NCBI GenBank assembly: GCA_030562195.1
Contig: CM060199.1
Location: 14,218,338 to 14,282,337, forward strand
DNA: 64,000 bases
Reading direction: 5' to 3'
From: Nipponacmea schrenckii
Lineage: Eukaryota > Mollusca > Gastropoda > Lottiidae
How positions within the stretch are numbered: position 1 is the first letter of the stretch; every line of letters starts with the position of its first letter. Below the pieces are notes generated by a model that saw only the letters and a list, made by a program, of their open reading frames with translations, searched no databases and was not told where the DNA came from. The translations under genes and the position numbers were made by a program. Shown here piece after piece: positions 1 through 13,200 of the stretch.

Positions 1-196
1 CATCGAACACTTGTGGGATTACAATGGCCAACGCCTCGCAGTTCGTCTGCAGATCAACAACCTTGGGGAACTCGACAATGCCTTGCAGCGAGAGTGGAAT
101 GCAGTGCCTCAGGACTTTATTCAGAGACTTATCCGTTCAATGAGGAGACGTTGCACAGCTTGTGTTGCTGCTAACGGCGGTCATACACGCTACTGA
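1..196 (+). mobile_element. Tc1/mariner transposase, C-terminal fragment (cut by window edge)
   Basis: The frame is open from base 2 and reads IEHLWD at its start and RRCTACVAANGGHTRY before the stop at 194-196. This is the classical end of a Tc1-like DDE transposase, where the preceding N and the E of IEH lie near the last catalytic acidic residue. The catalytic core is outside the window, so activity cannot be judged. It sits on the strand opposite to the nesprin gene, probably within one of its introns. I could not identify the element's 3' terminal inverted repeat in the bases after the stop. Confidence 0.85.
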
Positions 197-730
197 CTTT
201 CCATTTTGACCCCATCTTTATTTCATTGTCAGCTGCATTAAATCTTCACTGTTTTGCTTGATTGTTTTTTGCTTCTGTTCTTTATCAAACATTGGTCTAC
301 ACAAATATGTAAAATTTACATAGATTGCTCATTTCTGCTCTTAGAAATCCACAATTTTAGGGGTGGTGCGTTTTCAATGATGTTCAGTATATATTCAAGA
401 AATGAATTTATAATAATAGAAATAACATCTATTCAGAATATTATCAAACAGAAACATATCAAGTTATGATGACAGTTAGATGCTAGGCTATATCAGATGT
501 TAATACAAATATTTAGGCACCTTTATCTCTTTATATCTGTTTCATACATATATCTATTGAAAGTGAATCCTGTAGTCTACTTAATGTTTCATTTAATGTG
601 AAAAATCAATGGTTCATAAAATAAAAAACATAGAGCCAGAAGTTAGGCCACATTGAAACAGTCGCCTACTATTACAAGTCATTGGCATTAGCTGATAGTG
701 TAGCAGTAGCAACTTAAATGACAGACGTAC
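197..730. other. Non-coding stretch between the Tc1 fragment and the last nesprin exon in the window
   Basis: AT-rich sequence with no open frame that resembles a protein. It should hold the 3' end of the Tc1 element and the beginning of the intron that follows exon 731-1203. No clear terminal inverted repeat was recognised. Confidence 0.5.
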
Positions 731-1203
731 CTTTTGAGTTCATGAGATAATGATGTATTTAAATCCACCCATTTATCAGCTAAATCAGCTATGGAGGTTT
801 CTAGTTGAGAACAAGTTACACTATGTAATAATTGTTTACCAAGATCCACCACTTGAAACACTGCTGACTTTTCATTGGACAGTTCTTTTTGCAGACGCAT
901 TAATGTAGCTAATTTTTGTTCAATTGTCTTTAATGAGTCTCCACTAGCAACTGGTTTTGGAATGTCGTGTTCAATCCTTGATAATGATCTCTTAACAGTA
1001 GCATACTTTTCTTCCAGTCCTGACCACTGTTTGTTGAGTCTGTCTAGTTTTTGACCATGTAAACTGGCCTGGTCAACAATAACATGGGTAGAGTTTGTAA
1101 GTCTAGAATGTTCCTGCTTATGTCGGTCTTGGACTATTTTACTACACTGTTCAGCTAAATGATCCAGCATTGCTTTATGACTTTCAAGACCATTGAAGAA
1201 ATC
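731..1203 (-). CDS. SYNE1: Nesprin exon 65 (last in window): about 1.5 spectrin repeats
   Basis: 473 nt, 157 codons plus 2 nt; acceptor ttttcag, donor AAAAG|GTACGT, so it leaves in phase 2 and the gene continues beyond the window. It starts DFFNGLESHK and ends near DLADKWVDLNTSLSHELK. Two stretches align by eye with human SYNE1: the GLESH start, and VDLGKQLL followed by a SCSxLE-like piece and SxELxR. This is one of the strongest arguments for the SYNE1 assignment and places the window upstream of the last repeats and the KASH domain. Confidence 0.92.
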
Positions 1204-4200
1204 CTGAAAATGGCAAAATTTATATTTGAAAATATTCATTTTAATATTTTTTTAATAAAAGAAAGAAAGAAAGAAAAGAAAGAAACAACTATATTTTACA
1301 AGGATAACATCTTAGGTTCACAAGTCTCACCATGACAGGGATCCTTTCTACCAGCTGGTTCTTGGCCAAACCCTTAGCATTGATCTTTCCCGTATTATCC
1401 ATACCCATTTACAGCTGGGTGGACTGGAATTGTGAGTGAAGATGAAAAGCATTTCACACAGCTAGCTCTGTCACGTAAAACCTTCATGTACCAAGGAAAC
1501 ATACTCACCTTATGTGCAGTAAATTGTTGTTTTAAATGGTGTAAATCAGTAGCTGATAAACAAGTTGTTTTTAATTTACTCTCTGCTGTTTGTAAATATT
1601 CACCATAATCATCTAACAAACTTTCATATTGTTCTTGTTTAGATGAGAATTGCTGTAACTCAGATTTTCTTGCTGTTAGCTGAAAACAGGAACCAAAATT
1701 CAGTTTAAATACTATTTCTGAAACTGAACATTAATTTACATAACACAGTATCAGTTCTTCTACTAAGTTATATTGTGCACAATATATAACAACAGGTTCA
1801 TAAAAGGAAAATTATCATCTGAATTGTTCCCTCTTATTGAACTTTCAAGATATCTTTATCAATCTTAACTTTGACAAATGGTACCCCAACATTTGAATAT
1901 CAATTCCCCAAAGTATTTCCTTCAAACCCAGTAGTCCTGGTAATGTATATGATACCCAAAAACTTACATTATCGTAAGATGAGAAATTGTTAAATACAGT
2001 ATAAAAGATACTGCAGTGGTTACAAACCTTTCGTTGTATATCCATATAACTGATCTCTAGGCTGTTCAGTTCTGATGGGAAAACACCATGAGGAAAACTA
2101 CCAGCTAATTCTTTTTCTTGATGTTTTAAGTCTTTCATTTGTTTCTCACAAGATTCTAGATCAGATTCCACTCTCTATAATGAAAATAAACACATGTTTG
2201 AAAAGGGTTCGCATGAGGCTTTGAGAACTTCCTATAGAACTGAAATATCTTGTAAACAGAACAATGCAGGCACAAAAAAGCAAGGGAACGTACCTGTATT
2301 TGAGCAGCCAGATCATCAACTGACCAGGATGGTGAATGATGGGATATTAATGTTTGTGTGTCTGCTAATCTTTTTTGACATTTCTCTACATCAATCTAAA
2401 AAAAAAGAAAAAGGAAAAAAACTTGTTCATGCAATTTGCTATGGTCACAAAGTGGATTCTTTAATAAAAAATTTGCATACCCTAACTTTAAAATTTCAAA
2501 CTGTCAATGTATTACTGAATCAATATGCAATGGACCATCAGAAGAATTTTCAGGCAACATTTTATGCAAGATGAAGCTTAACAATAGAACTGTGATTCTA
2601 TAAAATTATAGAGCCAGCCAATCGATAGCTCAATAAACAGATAAACGGAAATGGTATTACCAGTCACAGCATTGAAAAAAGATTACTTTCAGAAATAATA
2701 TCAACAGACCTGATAATGCTTCAATTTTTTGTTGGCTTCCTGTAATTCTGAAGCCTGGTTTTGAGCTTGTGATTCCAGTGTTTCAACTCGATTATGTAAA
2801 TTAGATAAACTCTTTTTGATCAAAGAACCATGTTGAACATTGGACATAGACAGCAGATCTTGGGCTTGTCTATTCATTTTGGCTATCTCCTTCTGTAAGG
2901 CCTGAATTTCTGATTGCAGAGCCTACAAAAGATACAACAATTCTTACATAAATGCATTTAATCATATTCTCAAAACAGACATTTTCATGCTTGGATAAAA
3001 CAAAATCAGCAAACGTCAAGTAGGTAATAACATTTAGATTCAACATACCTCATTTTCCTTCATCTGGTCTTCTGTTGATTTTGACAAATCAGCAGAGAAT
3101 AATTTCTGTTCAGCAGAATCTAACCAACCAGATATACTCAAAATGGCATTCTGGTACAACTGTTGGAAAGCAATGGCTTGATCCAGACGTAATTGTTTAT
3201 CATCTGTTTGTCTGTTCAACTCGGACCAACTTGTATTTAGATCTGCTATAGTCCTTTGTATATCTACCAGTTGAGTGTCTGATGCCACATCTTGGGTGTA
3301 GGTCCATGGTCGGTACTGAACACTTGATCTTCTCACTTCCTGAAATTCCAAAAGTTTAAACTTCAGCAATAATTCTGCAAATTCTGGCATTTTTAGAAAA
3401 TATAGGTTGAATCTGCATCAATTAAACATGGAATGTTAACAAGTCAAGCAAGGTTTACTTTCAGAAATGAATTTTTATAATTAGGAATGTAGCTAGGATA
3501 TTACTCAAACTAATGAATTGATTAATTAGGTAAATAGACATAGATTAGTATAATCCAGGGATTATCTCACCCTAATCCAATCAATTAAGACACTATAATA
3601 GGTCTGTAATGATATTTTAGTTCATAAAAGTGGGTCAATCCTAGAAAAGGATTATTAAACAGTATAATAAGACATATGATAAGTCAATAGAATATTTCAC
3701 CTGGTTAAAGGTTGGATAGCCTGCTAGATAGCCTGTGTCATAATTATCAATTCCTGTCTAGATCTATGGCCAGTGCTTTTGTGAATGTGAATTCATTAAT
3801 ATCACAATTTATGAACTTGAGAGAGTCAAGTCATGAAAAAAATATAAATTTAAACTTACCCTTTCCTTATTTTGAATGCTATCTTCCAAATTGCGTTTCT
3901 TTAATTCTAAATCTCTCTGCAGATTATCCCAGGATGTTTGAAGTTCTTCAGTTCTGTCAATAGGTTCTGCAGATTCCTGGAAGTTTTCTTGTATTTTCTG
4001 TCCACTCTCAGAAATATCAGTTAACAATAGCTTATGTTCTGTAATATCTGAAACTAAGTCCTGAAATTAGAAAAGTGATATTTGAAGAAATTTTGGGAGG
4101 AAAAAATGGATTCTTTGTTATTTCTCGTTGTTTATTTTAATATGAATAAATTTATCCAGTGAGTAGGAAAAAATGTATCTCTCAAATCTAGAAAAACATA

Positions 4201-7200
4201 CTGGAATAGCATCCAATTTTCTGACTTTTTGTTTAAAATCAATTCTTTCTTCCACCCAATTTGATCCTCTTTTCTTCCATTTTATAGAACTTGCAGGATA
4301 TTCCATTTTTCTTTTCAAGTTTATGGTTTAGAGTTTTCTCATTGATAAAACAAATTGAAGAATATTTAGTCAAACAAGACTTTAAAGTGCCATAGTACCA
4401 TATCGAAAGCACAACATGAAAATCATTTAAAAATTCAACCAAATTGACTCATTCTTACCAAATTACTACAAGTATTTATATGTTCAATACAAGGGGTGTA
4501 GATAACCTTTTACCTTTGACCCCACAGTGACCCTGACAGAAATGAAGAGTATGTGTAGTCACACCTTTAATTTAAACACTGTTTGTCCAGTAGAGGTAAT
4601 AGTACAATGACAATGGATATACATTTACGTCTAAACTAATATTTAGATGTTAAAAATAGTTTGTAAGTCTACTCGTAAGATGCCTAATTTAGATTTATTC
4701 ATGACTTTCTCTCCTCTTGATATATTATCATTGAAGTTTTCATTAACATTCAAAAGTTTCATTCTGATAGAAAAGAGACAATAAAGGCAAGGTTCATGTA
4801 TGTATTTAAAAAGAATATCATCAACACTGTTCTTGAAAAGGATCAAGTTTCCAGTTAGGTTTGTTGAATGAATGCAGAGAGAAAATAAAAGATGTATTTC
4901 CTTAGTTTTGTGTTTTTTTTTGCTTAGTATAGGCATCTTTCACTCCCTTCATATTTAAATGTCCGTCAGGGTCGTCAAGTGTGTCAGATAAGATGTCCAT
5001 AGTTTGATTTGACAAGAAAAAAGTCACAATGCACTGAGATCTTGTGCATTAGGCTTGGAATGTTATGGTGTTTAAGCAAAATTTATCTCATTAAAAACTG
5101 GAAGAAACCTCTTACCTTCTGTAGCTGAGCCTGTTGTGGTATTAATGCAGTTATCTGAGCAATTTCTTCTGGAGGTAGAGTCATTTGTTTGGAATCTGTC
5201 ATCCATTGTTGAATATGTTTCATATTTTTATCATATTCAGACATTTCTCTCTCCCGTTTTTCAACTTCTTTCATCATCTGGCGTAAGTTAGATTGTTTTT
5301 CAATTGTGGAGAGTTTAAATTCAGTGAGTTGTTGCTGTAATAAGGCAAGCTGACTACGTAGTTTCTCGGCTGTGATCGGAGGTTCCATGGTACACAGTCT
5401 GTCGCATTGGACAGCTAGATCAGACAGCTGGTGAAGTTTATCATTGATCTCTTCTTGTAGTCCCTGAATGGAATTGTAGAAAACAGACATTGAATGTGAA
5501 AATTTTATTGGTGCTTAAGGAATAAAAAATCTGATGCTGTACAATACCTTTCTCACTTTTAGTAAATAATTTTTTTGCCATCATCATTTACATTTCTGTG
5601 CATTTACTTATGCTGTGGTGGAAATCATTATGAAAATCATACCTTTACTCAATATGTCAATACACAACTCCATGGAATTTCAAATGATGAGTAAATATTG
5701 AAAATGGTTTGAATGCACACTTGGTGAATAATCTTAAAGAGTAATTGCTTACCTCATTTTGGAGTAATTGTTGTTGTAGGTTAGTAATTGGATCAGTAGG
5801 TAAAGGTGATTCACTGTGTTCTACCATCATATCACCACACCAATTATCTAACCTAGATATCTCTTCTTTATATTTCTCCAATTCTATCTTATGGTTAGCC
5901 ATATCTCTTACAGCATTCTTCAAAGAAAAATTCAAATAAACCACCTACTATTGTAGCAAAAGCATTCATTTTGAAATATTTTTGCCTAGCCATGGACAAA
6001 AACTCTAGGCATCATTGCTAAAACTATATCTTTAATAACAAGCCAGTTCCATTACAACTGTAGCCATTGAGGTTAGACCAGAATTCTTAAACAATGCCTT
6101 TTGAACTAACTATGTTTAACTCAGTACCTGTACATGACCAGGCAAGCAAAAGAACAAAGTCTCAAAACAAAAGCTAAATATATACCTGAAGTTCTACATT
6201 TTTATTATCAGCTATATCTCCTAAATGTTGTATTTTATCAGTTAATATATTTAATGTTGATTTGATAGTTTTATAGCCTTCCGGATCTGATTCTTCACTG
6301 CGGCCATATTGTTTTACTTTTTCTATATCTACCTTGATACTATTTATATCCTCAAGAATATGCTGAAATATATTTCCAAAATGTTATCAAAATCTTAAAA
6401 GCATATTATCACTATGGAAGCAAATTCCATTTCAAAGCAGTTGTTACTCAGTATCGTTAATGTTGGTTTCTTTGAGGATAAGAATTGTGAAGATACCTTC
6501 ACAGACAAAATAATACTTCTCATGAGCAACTGTTAGAATTTATATCATGGTTTCAGGCTTGTACATTAGTCCACTTTATATTAGGACAAAATGTTTTAAA
6601 AAGAAATACTGACAAAATGACAGAAAATTGCATGAACGCCAAAAAATCCATCCCATTATCATGTTCTACAAAAGTGCAGGGCAACAAAAACTGCTAAAAG
6701 CACCCATCGCTTACCTGATGTTCTGTGACTTGATCATCCAGACTGTCTAAATAATCAACTTGATAATTAAAGAGATAGGACTGGATACGTTCCATCTTGT
6801 TAGTAATATCTTGTACAGATTTCTGGTAAGATTCCTGATTAGACAGAGCTACTAATAATGCTCTCTCTTTGGCATTGGCCTGCAAAACATATAATTAGAA
6901 CACTGGACTTGAGAAAACAACAAAACTACACACAAATCACCAAAGAATATTTAAATATCCAAAGAAGTTACTAATGTAAAACTTGAACATATCCTGGATT
7001 GCCATCAAGAACAGGAAAACTACCCTCTTATTTGTCCTGTTTCAAAAAGGAATAATTGGATTGTTCCTAGGAATATATACAAGCAGCACTAATTCATGTC
7101 AAAAACTTATAGGCCTATACATCATTATCATTTCCTTTATAAACAATCCAATTGCATTGCCATTTCTGAATATCACCATGAACTTCTTTGATGGAATTAT

Positions 7201-10200
7201 TGTGTTTTTTCAAATAGCACAAATTCAGCCTTCCAGCACTTACGAAGTTTTACAAAATGGCCACTTGAGATCAACTGTTTTGATTATGACTATAAGATAT
7301 ATGTATATAATAAACTTTTATATCAATCATATATCATAATACAATTATATTCTAATGGAAATGGTTAACCTCTAAAATGAATGAAGTCATTGTTAACCCT
7401 TTATGTCTCATTGAACCTTGGATCTTTAACCCTAAAAGATTTATATATCGCACGGATAGGATCAAAACGAAGAGTTGAATGATTAACTAACAATGTTCTA
7501 TAATGATCATCAATAGAGTGGAATGATTTTACACCATTCTTTAGCTATTTATGAGTTATTTTGAAGAGTGGATATAAGAACTTCATTGACAACCTGTAAG
7601 GTCACAACAATGATATTAAAGGGCCTAAAATAAATCAATGAACTGTCATAGCATTGTTATAGGACAATGTTTCTCTCCAAATTTTTCATAGACTTTTTCT
7701 GCACTCTAGATAGACCATTATCTAATTTTATTATACAGAAAGAGCCTAAAGTTGAGAGGAAAAAAAAATATGTATAAAAAACATTTGCTGACCTGTTTTT
7801 GTAGGTTATTCCAAGATTGGTTTAATTCCAGTAGTTGATTATCATCCATTGTTTTATTTTCACTGGATAATTCTTCTACGGATAGACTTGTATTGGAACG
7901 TGATCCAGGCAGTTCAGGCCCAGGCGGTTTCTACAAATTTTATACAAATATATAAGGTAAATATTTACAGGTGTCTTTGGTTTTTAAACACTACCCACAA
8001 ATATCCAACACTACTGCTTACTATTAAATCTGATTTTGTTTGTCTAAGCTCTAAATATCTGACATAAATATTGAGTATACAAGTTATAAAACACACAGTT
8101 GTTAGTAAGCATAAACAATAGGTCTACAATTTACAAAATAACCACTTTGTTGCAATTAATAAGCTTCTAAAATATAAAGCCAGACTTGTAATGGAGTTGT
8201 ATTTAATTAAGCAATATGAAAACATTTGAACAAATTCCTAATTGCTTTGAGCAAAAAGGAGTTGGTTTATGCAACAGTTATCTCCCATTATAAACAAAAA
8301 CTATAGCTTTTCTGTTGTACTACTATGATATCCATTTCAAAGTGGTTATTTTAAACAGAAATCAGAATAAAAATAATAATAGGTATCAACAAGTAAGGCA
8401 AATAACTAAGGCAAAGCAATAAGAGAGTAAATAATATTGAAGTTACATTGTGGTTGGAATGAAAGAAACACATAAACTGAAAAGCAAAAACAATACAGCA
8501 TCGTAAATGACTTAAGGTCGCATGCACATAGAGAAGCCAAGCTTTTACATAGCATCTGTTGCATACACAAGCAAATTCAGGTATTTCATGCAAGCCCCAT
8601 CACCAAAACCGTTACCCACCCTTCCTTCAGAATCCCATAACTTCTTTCTAATGCTACATATTCTTTTCGTCATGGTCTCTTCTTTCTTATTGGAATCAGA
8701 AATAGGAGTTGAACACACAATAGAAGAGTTTGGATTAGTCAACTCTGAATGAAGTAAAGATGGTAAATTGTTAGACGTTTGGTTATTTTCTAGAGATGCT
8801 GACTTTTGGTTATTTTCTAGAGAAGCTGAACTTTGGTTATTTTCTATAGAAGCTGTTAATGATTTCTTCATGAAGCTGGAGTTAAAGGATGGAGACTTCT
8901 GAAGTTTTTCACCAATGGCTTTTACCTTTGATCTACCAGCTGTTTTTGAGTAAATACGTTCCGATTGGGGTCGCTGATAATCTGACATATCAGATCTGTC
9001 AGTCAAGATTAGTTGTGGTACAATGTCATTTTGAGATTTGCAGTCTTCTGCTGCACTGAACAAATTCGGGACACTTTCACTAGTGATGTTATCATAAAAC
9101 GGTCTGGCACTTTCACTTTGATTTAATTTTGACAAATTGCCACTCTTGACAGTATTTGTTGACCTGTCGGACACATTTGACCAAGACAGTTCTGGTTGCA
9201 CAGAGGCATCCGAATATCGGGAAGATGTAAATCCAACACTATCAATGCCACTATCAAAATGAGCATGTGAAATTATTGGAAGACTTCCATAAGTTGGAGA
9301 ATTGTAAGCAGACATCAAACTTTGTCCACTCAAGTCTGGGAAAAAGCGTCTACGAATAAACATGGGATAATGATGGCGACTTCTCTCGGCAAGTTGTCTG
9401 CTTTTTTCATTGACACTGTTTATCCTTTCCTGATAGCTCTTGATTTGATTTGCTAGGGCCTGAAAGCAAGCACATTATCATGCATCTACATATATACTAC
9501 ATTACAACAGTTATCAAGCTTGACTAAAATACTCAGCAAGGAATTCAGTTTTGAATGAAATTTTGACAGAATAAGCTGGTGATTAATCTACAAGTCATAT
9601 TCAGTTATTCAGTTATTTGAAAGATAAAACCACTTCCAAACCAGCAGTTATATCTAATTCAATTGTGTCAACCTGAATTCAGTGCATTTGTTTTTCAAAG
9701 CCCTATAATGAAAATGTTATTTCTATGGTTTATCCCTGAAATTAGGCTAAGGCCCAAGAGGCTTTAACATTAAAACCACAGACAAATGTTTAAAAAAAAA
9801 GAACCACATTACCGAATTCATGCATCATGCCTATGCACCATATTCCCCATGCATATTACAACATTAAAATCATTATACAACAAATAGCAGAATGTAATGT
9901 ATCACAAATATAAAAGGTAACATTAAGTCTAAATTGTATATTCTTATATCAGCCATCAAAGAGTGAAGATTTCTCTTCAGATGTCTGATAAATAAACACA
10001 TTATAACATACAATTAGACTTCAATGATACCTTCAAAACCTTTGTGCAAAACTAAACAACACATTCATAAGTGTTACAAATTCTTCTACAAAATTTATTT
10101 CCACTGTATATTTCATTGAAATTACTTATTTGCATGATTTTGTGCAGTCTATAAAAGAAATCCTAACCACAGATTTAACCACAAGGTGTATATGAAGAGA

Positions 10201-13200
10201 GTGTCTAGTAAGATGTAACCATTCAGTACATGATTGTACTTCTTATGGTCATCATGTGCAGTCATCAAAAAAAGCAACCATGAAAACGAAGCAAATGGTA
10301 GACTTTCTACTTTAAGGAGACTTTGAATGAGCCTCACAGCTTAATACAATCTGTACTTAGACATGAAATCATGCTACATTAAGGAATTAAGGAAACTCTT
10401 GTCTACTTTAAATAGTGTAAAAGAATTTGTAACTCATTGTGCATGTAAAAACCAACAGACATTAGTGAAACAAGATTAATTTTGACATGAACAATTTTTA
10501 AGGGGTCATTTAATTAATTCAACCATTTTCCTTTCATTTACATGAAAAGTTTCAGTAAGATATTGAAGAAATTTAATGATAATTTGTAGAAGAAAAATGG
10601 ATGAAAATCAAAATTAACTCCTAAAATGTGCAGATTAGTTGACCGGTACATAAAGTACATACATCATGTTCTGCTATCTGTAATTTTAATGCCTCAACAC
10701 TTGAAGCCATCACCGGTGAAGCTAACAACTTCTGCTGAGCTTCTAGAACAGCAGTATTCAACTCAGTTAACTCTGTCTGATACTGTTCTTGTTCATCAAC
10801 TGCTGTCTGTAACTGTTCAACACGATCACTGACTTCCGCTTCCAGTTGACAAATTTCTGTTAATACTTTTGCACCATGAGCTGGGAACACATCAACTGCT
10901 TGTTCTTTATATTTCTGCATCACAGCTTCTGCTTTTTCTTTGTTGGTGGTAGCATCTTTCAGCAGTTTCTATGAAATTCAATTTTAAATAATTTGCAGTG
11001 TGCAATAAAGGAAATTTTGCCAAGACGGCAACAAAAGCCTTATTTTTTGTCATTTACAAATGTTCGGGGTTCTTTACGATGCACAGCCTGTAGCACACAG
11101 GCCCTCGGTTATTGTCCCATCCGAATGACTATACACATTTTCCATGTCAGTTCCTGAAACCTGCATCACTGTCAAAGGGGAAGCCAGACTGATTTTTAAA
11201 TCTGAAGCCCAATGGATACATTTCAACTATTTTGGATCATTAAATCATGGATCAATTAAGTATTAATAGTAATTACATTACGTACCTGACTCAAATGTAG
11301 CTCTTCTTTCATATCATGTGATATATCCCTAGCTGACAAAACATTTTTAGCATGGTCCAGCCATCTGGTGACGTCTGCCATTTCCCTCTCATACGCATCC
11401 ACCTGTTTATTAACATCATGTAGTGTTGATAACTTAGTTGTGGTATGATTCTGTAAATCGTTCAGTTGTTGTGTCAATGTTGTCATGGTTTTATTAATAT
11501 CGTCTGGTTCTATTAGATGGTTTAACTGTTTTACTACAGGATTCAAACTTTTCAGTTTTTCTTTGTTTTGGTTTATATCTTTGGACACTCTCTAGAATGA
11601 AACAACAATTCAGCTATATTAACCTGTCAATTCCAACAATTAGTCCAGTTGCACTAGTTGAACTTCAAAACAAAAATTCTGGTTATTCATAATTGTTACA
11701 AAACACAAGATGTTAATCAATATAAAATGCTAAGTTATCTCTCACAAAAGCAAAAAATTCTGTATATAAAATAGTGAATTCCAAGAACTCATGTCAATAT
11801 AGCATCCAAATAACAGAAAATCTATCTGAGATCACAGAATTGACAGCAGATCAGTGCAGTGTTTATCATTATTGAGTCTTACATGTACAATCCATTAGGT
11901 ACAAAAACACAAGCCAATTTAATCAAGATCAAACATTTCAACACTCTGATAAAAATAAAAGGAAAACATATATCCGTTTTTAAATCTTAATTCATTCAAT
12001 TTATTTACGTCAAGTCACTATAGTTCAAATATTTTCTGAGATAAAAGATTAATAACATATATCGTATATCATATTCAAAACCTTAATCTCTTTCTCTACT
12101 TATATATAGAGTGGTAGGGTTTTAATATTTAAAGTGAGCTTGTCCAAACTCATTTTTTTAAGAAGTTTACTACTAATCAAAACATACACAATTCATCCTT
12201 ATTCAATACTGAAAACCAGCAACTCAACTTTGTGTAATCTGTTTGCGCATTTCCTGGACACCTGACATTATTAAACACCTGTGTTCCTCAAAAAAGTTTC
12301 TTTCAAGAATGAAGTACATGTACATAGTTTATTGGGTTTTTCTTTCAAATCATAATTTATAGTGTGATTCGAATATATACAACCTTGAGCAAAGTCAACA
12401 ATCATATATAAGATTGAAGAATCCAAATGAAACTTTACTTCTTTAGCCTTTTTGAAACAAACCCAAGTCAAGGTGGAATATCTTTTATAGTTATAAAATA
12501 ATAGGGAATACAACCATATATTAATATCCACATGTTGATAATGAGAGAACTATTCAATAATGTATGTCCATACAATAGAATTATAATAACTTATTGAAGG
12601 GTCAAGTGTTGACCAGCATGTTAGTCTATTATTTATGACAATATGCGTGGATCCCTTTATTCAGAGTAACACAGCCAAGATTTGGTCTTCAAAGAGTTAC
12701 CATGAGTGAAGTCAAAGGTAATAATCCTTCCTTGAAACAGTATGGGTATATACCATCTTGTGTCTCAGGTCAAACTCAAATTATAAACTAGGGCATCCAA
12801 ATAATAACTTGCAACTAATCATGAAATACAAAAAGTGAAATGCCCATGCCTTGTTTGAGGTTATCTAAATTTAGCTCAAAAAACATCTTATAAACAGTAT
12901 GAAAAGAAAGAAAGAAACAACTATATTTTACAAGGATAACAACTAAGGTTCACAAGTCCGCCATGACAGGGATCCTTTCTACCAGCTGGTCCTTTACCAA
13001 ACCTCTTGGCATTGATCTTTCCCGGATTATCCGTACCCATTTACAGCTGGGTGGAATTATGAGTGAAGATGACTTATTCAAGGTCATTGAACTTTCACAC
13101 ACCGATCGAGATTAGAATTCACGTCCGACATTTTCAACGTATCCAAGCAAATGACATCATGACGTTAAGAACCAACGCTCTAACCGCTGTGCTATAGAAC

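Noticed and set aside
4643..4936. 97-codon minus-strand open frame as a possible extra nesprin exon
   Set aside because: Composition (Ile/Phe/Asn-rich, no heptads) and lack of splice sites in phase argue against it. Exons 57 and 58 join well without it.
6983..7339. 118-codon plus-strand open frame
   Set aside because: Hydrophobic, AT-driven, no family resemblance and antisense within a nesprin intron; length is not remarkable for such composition.
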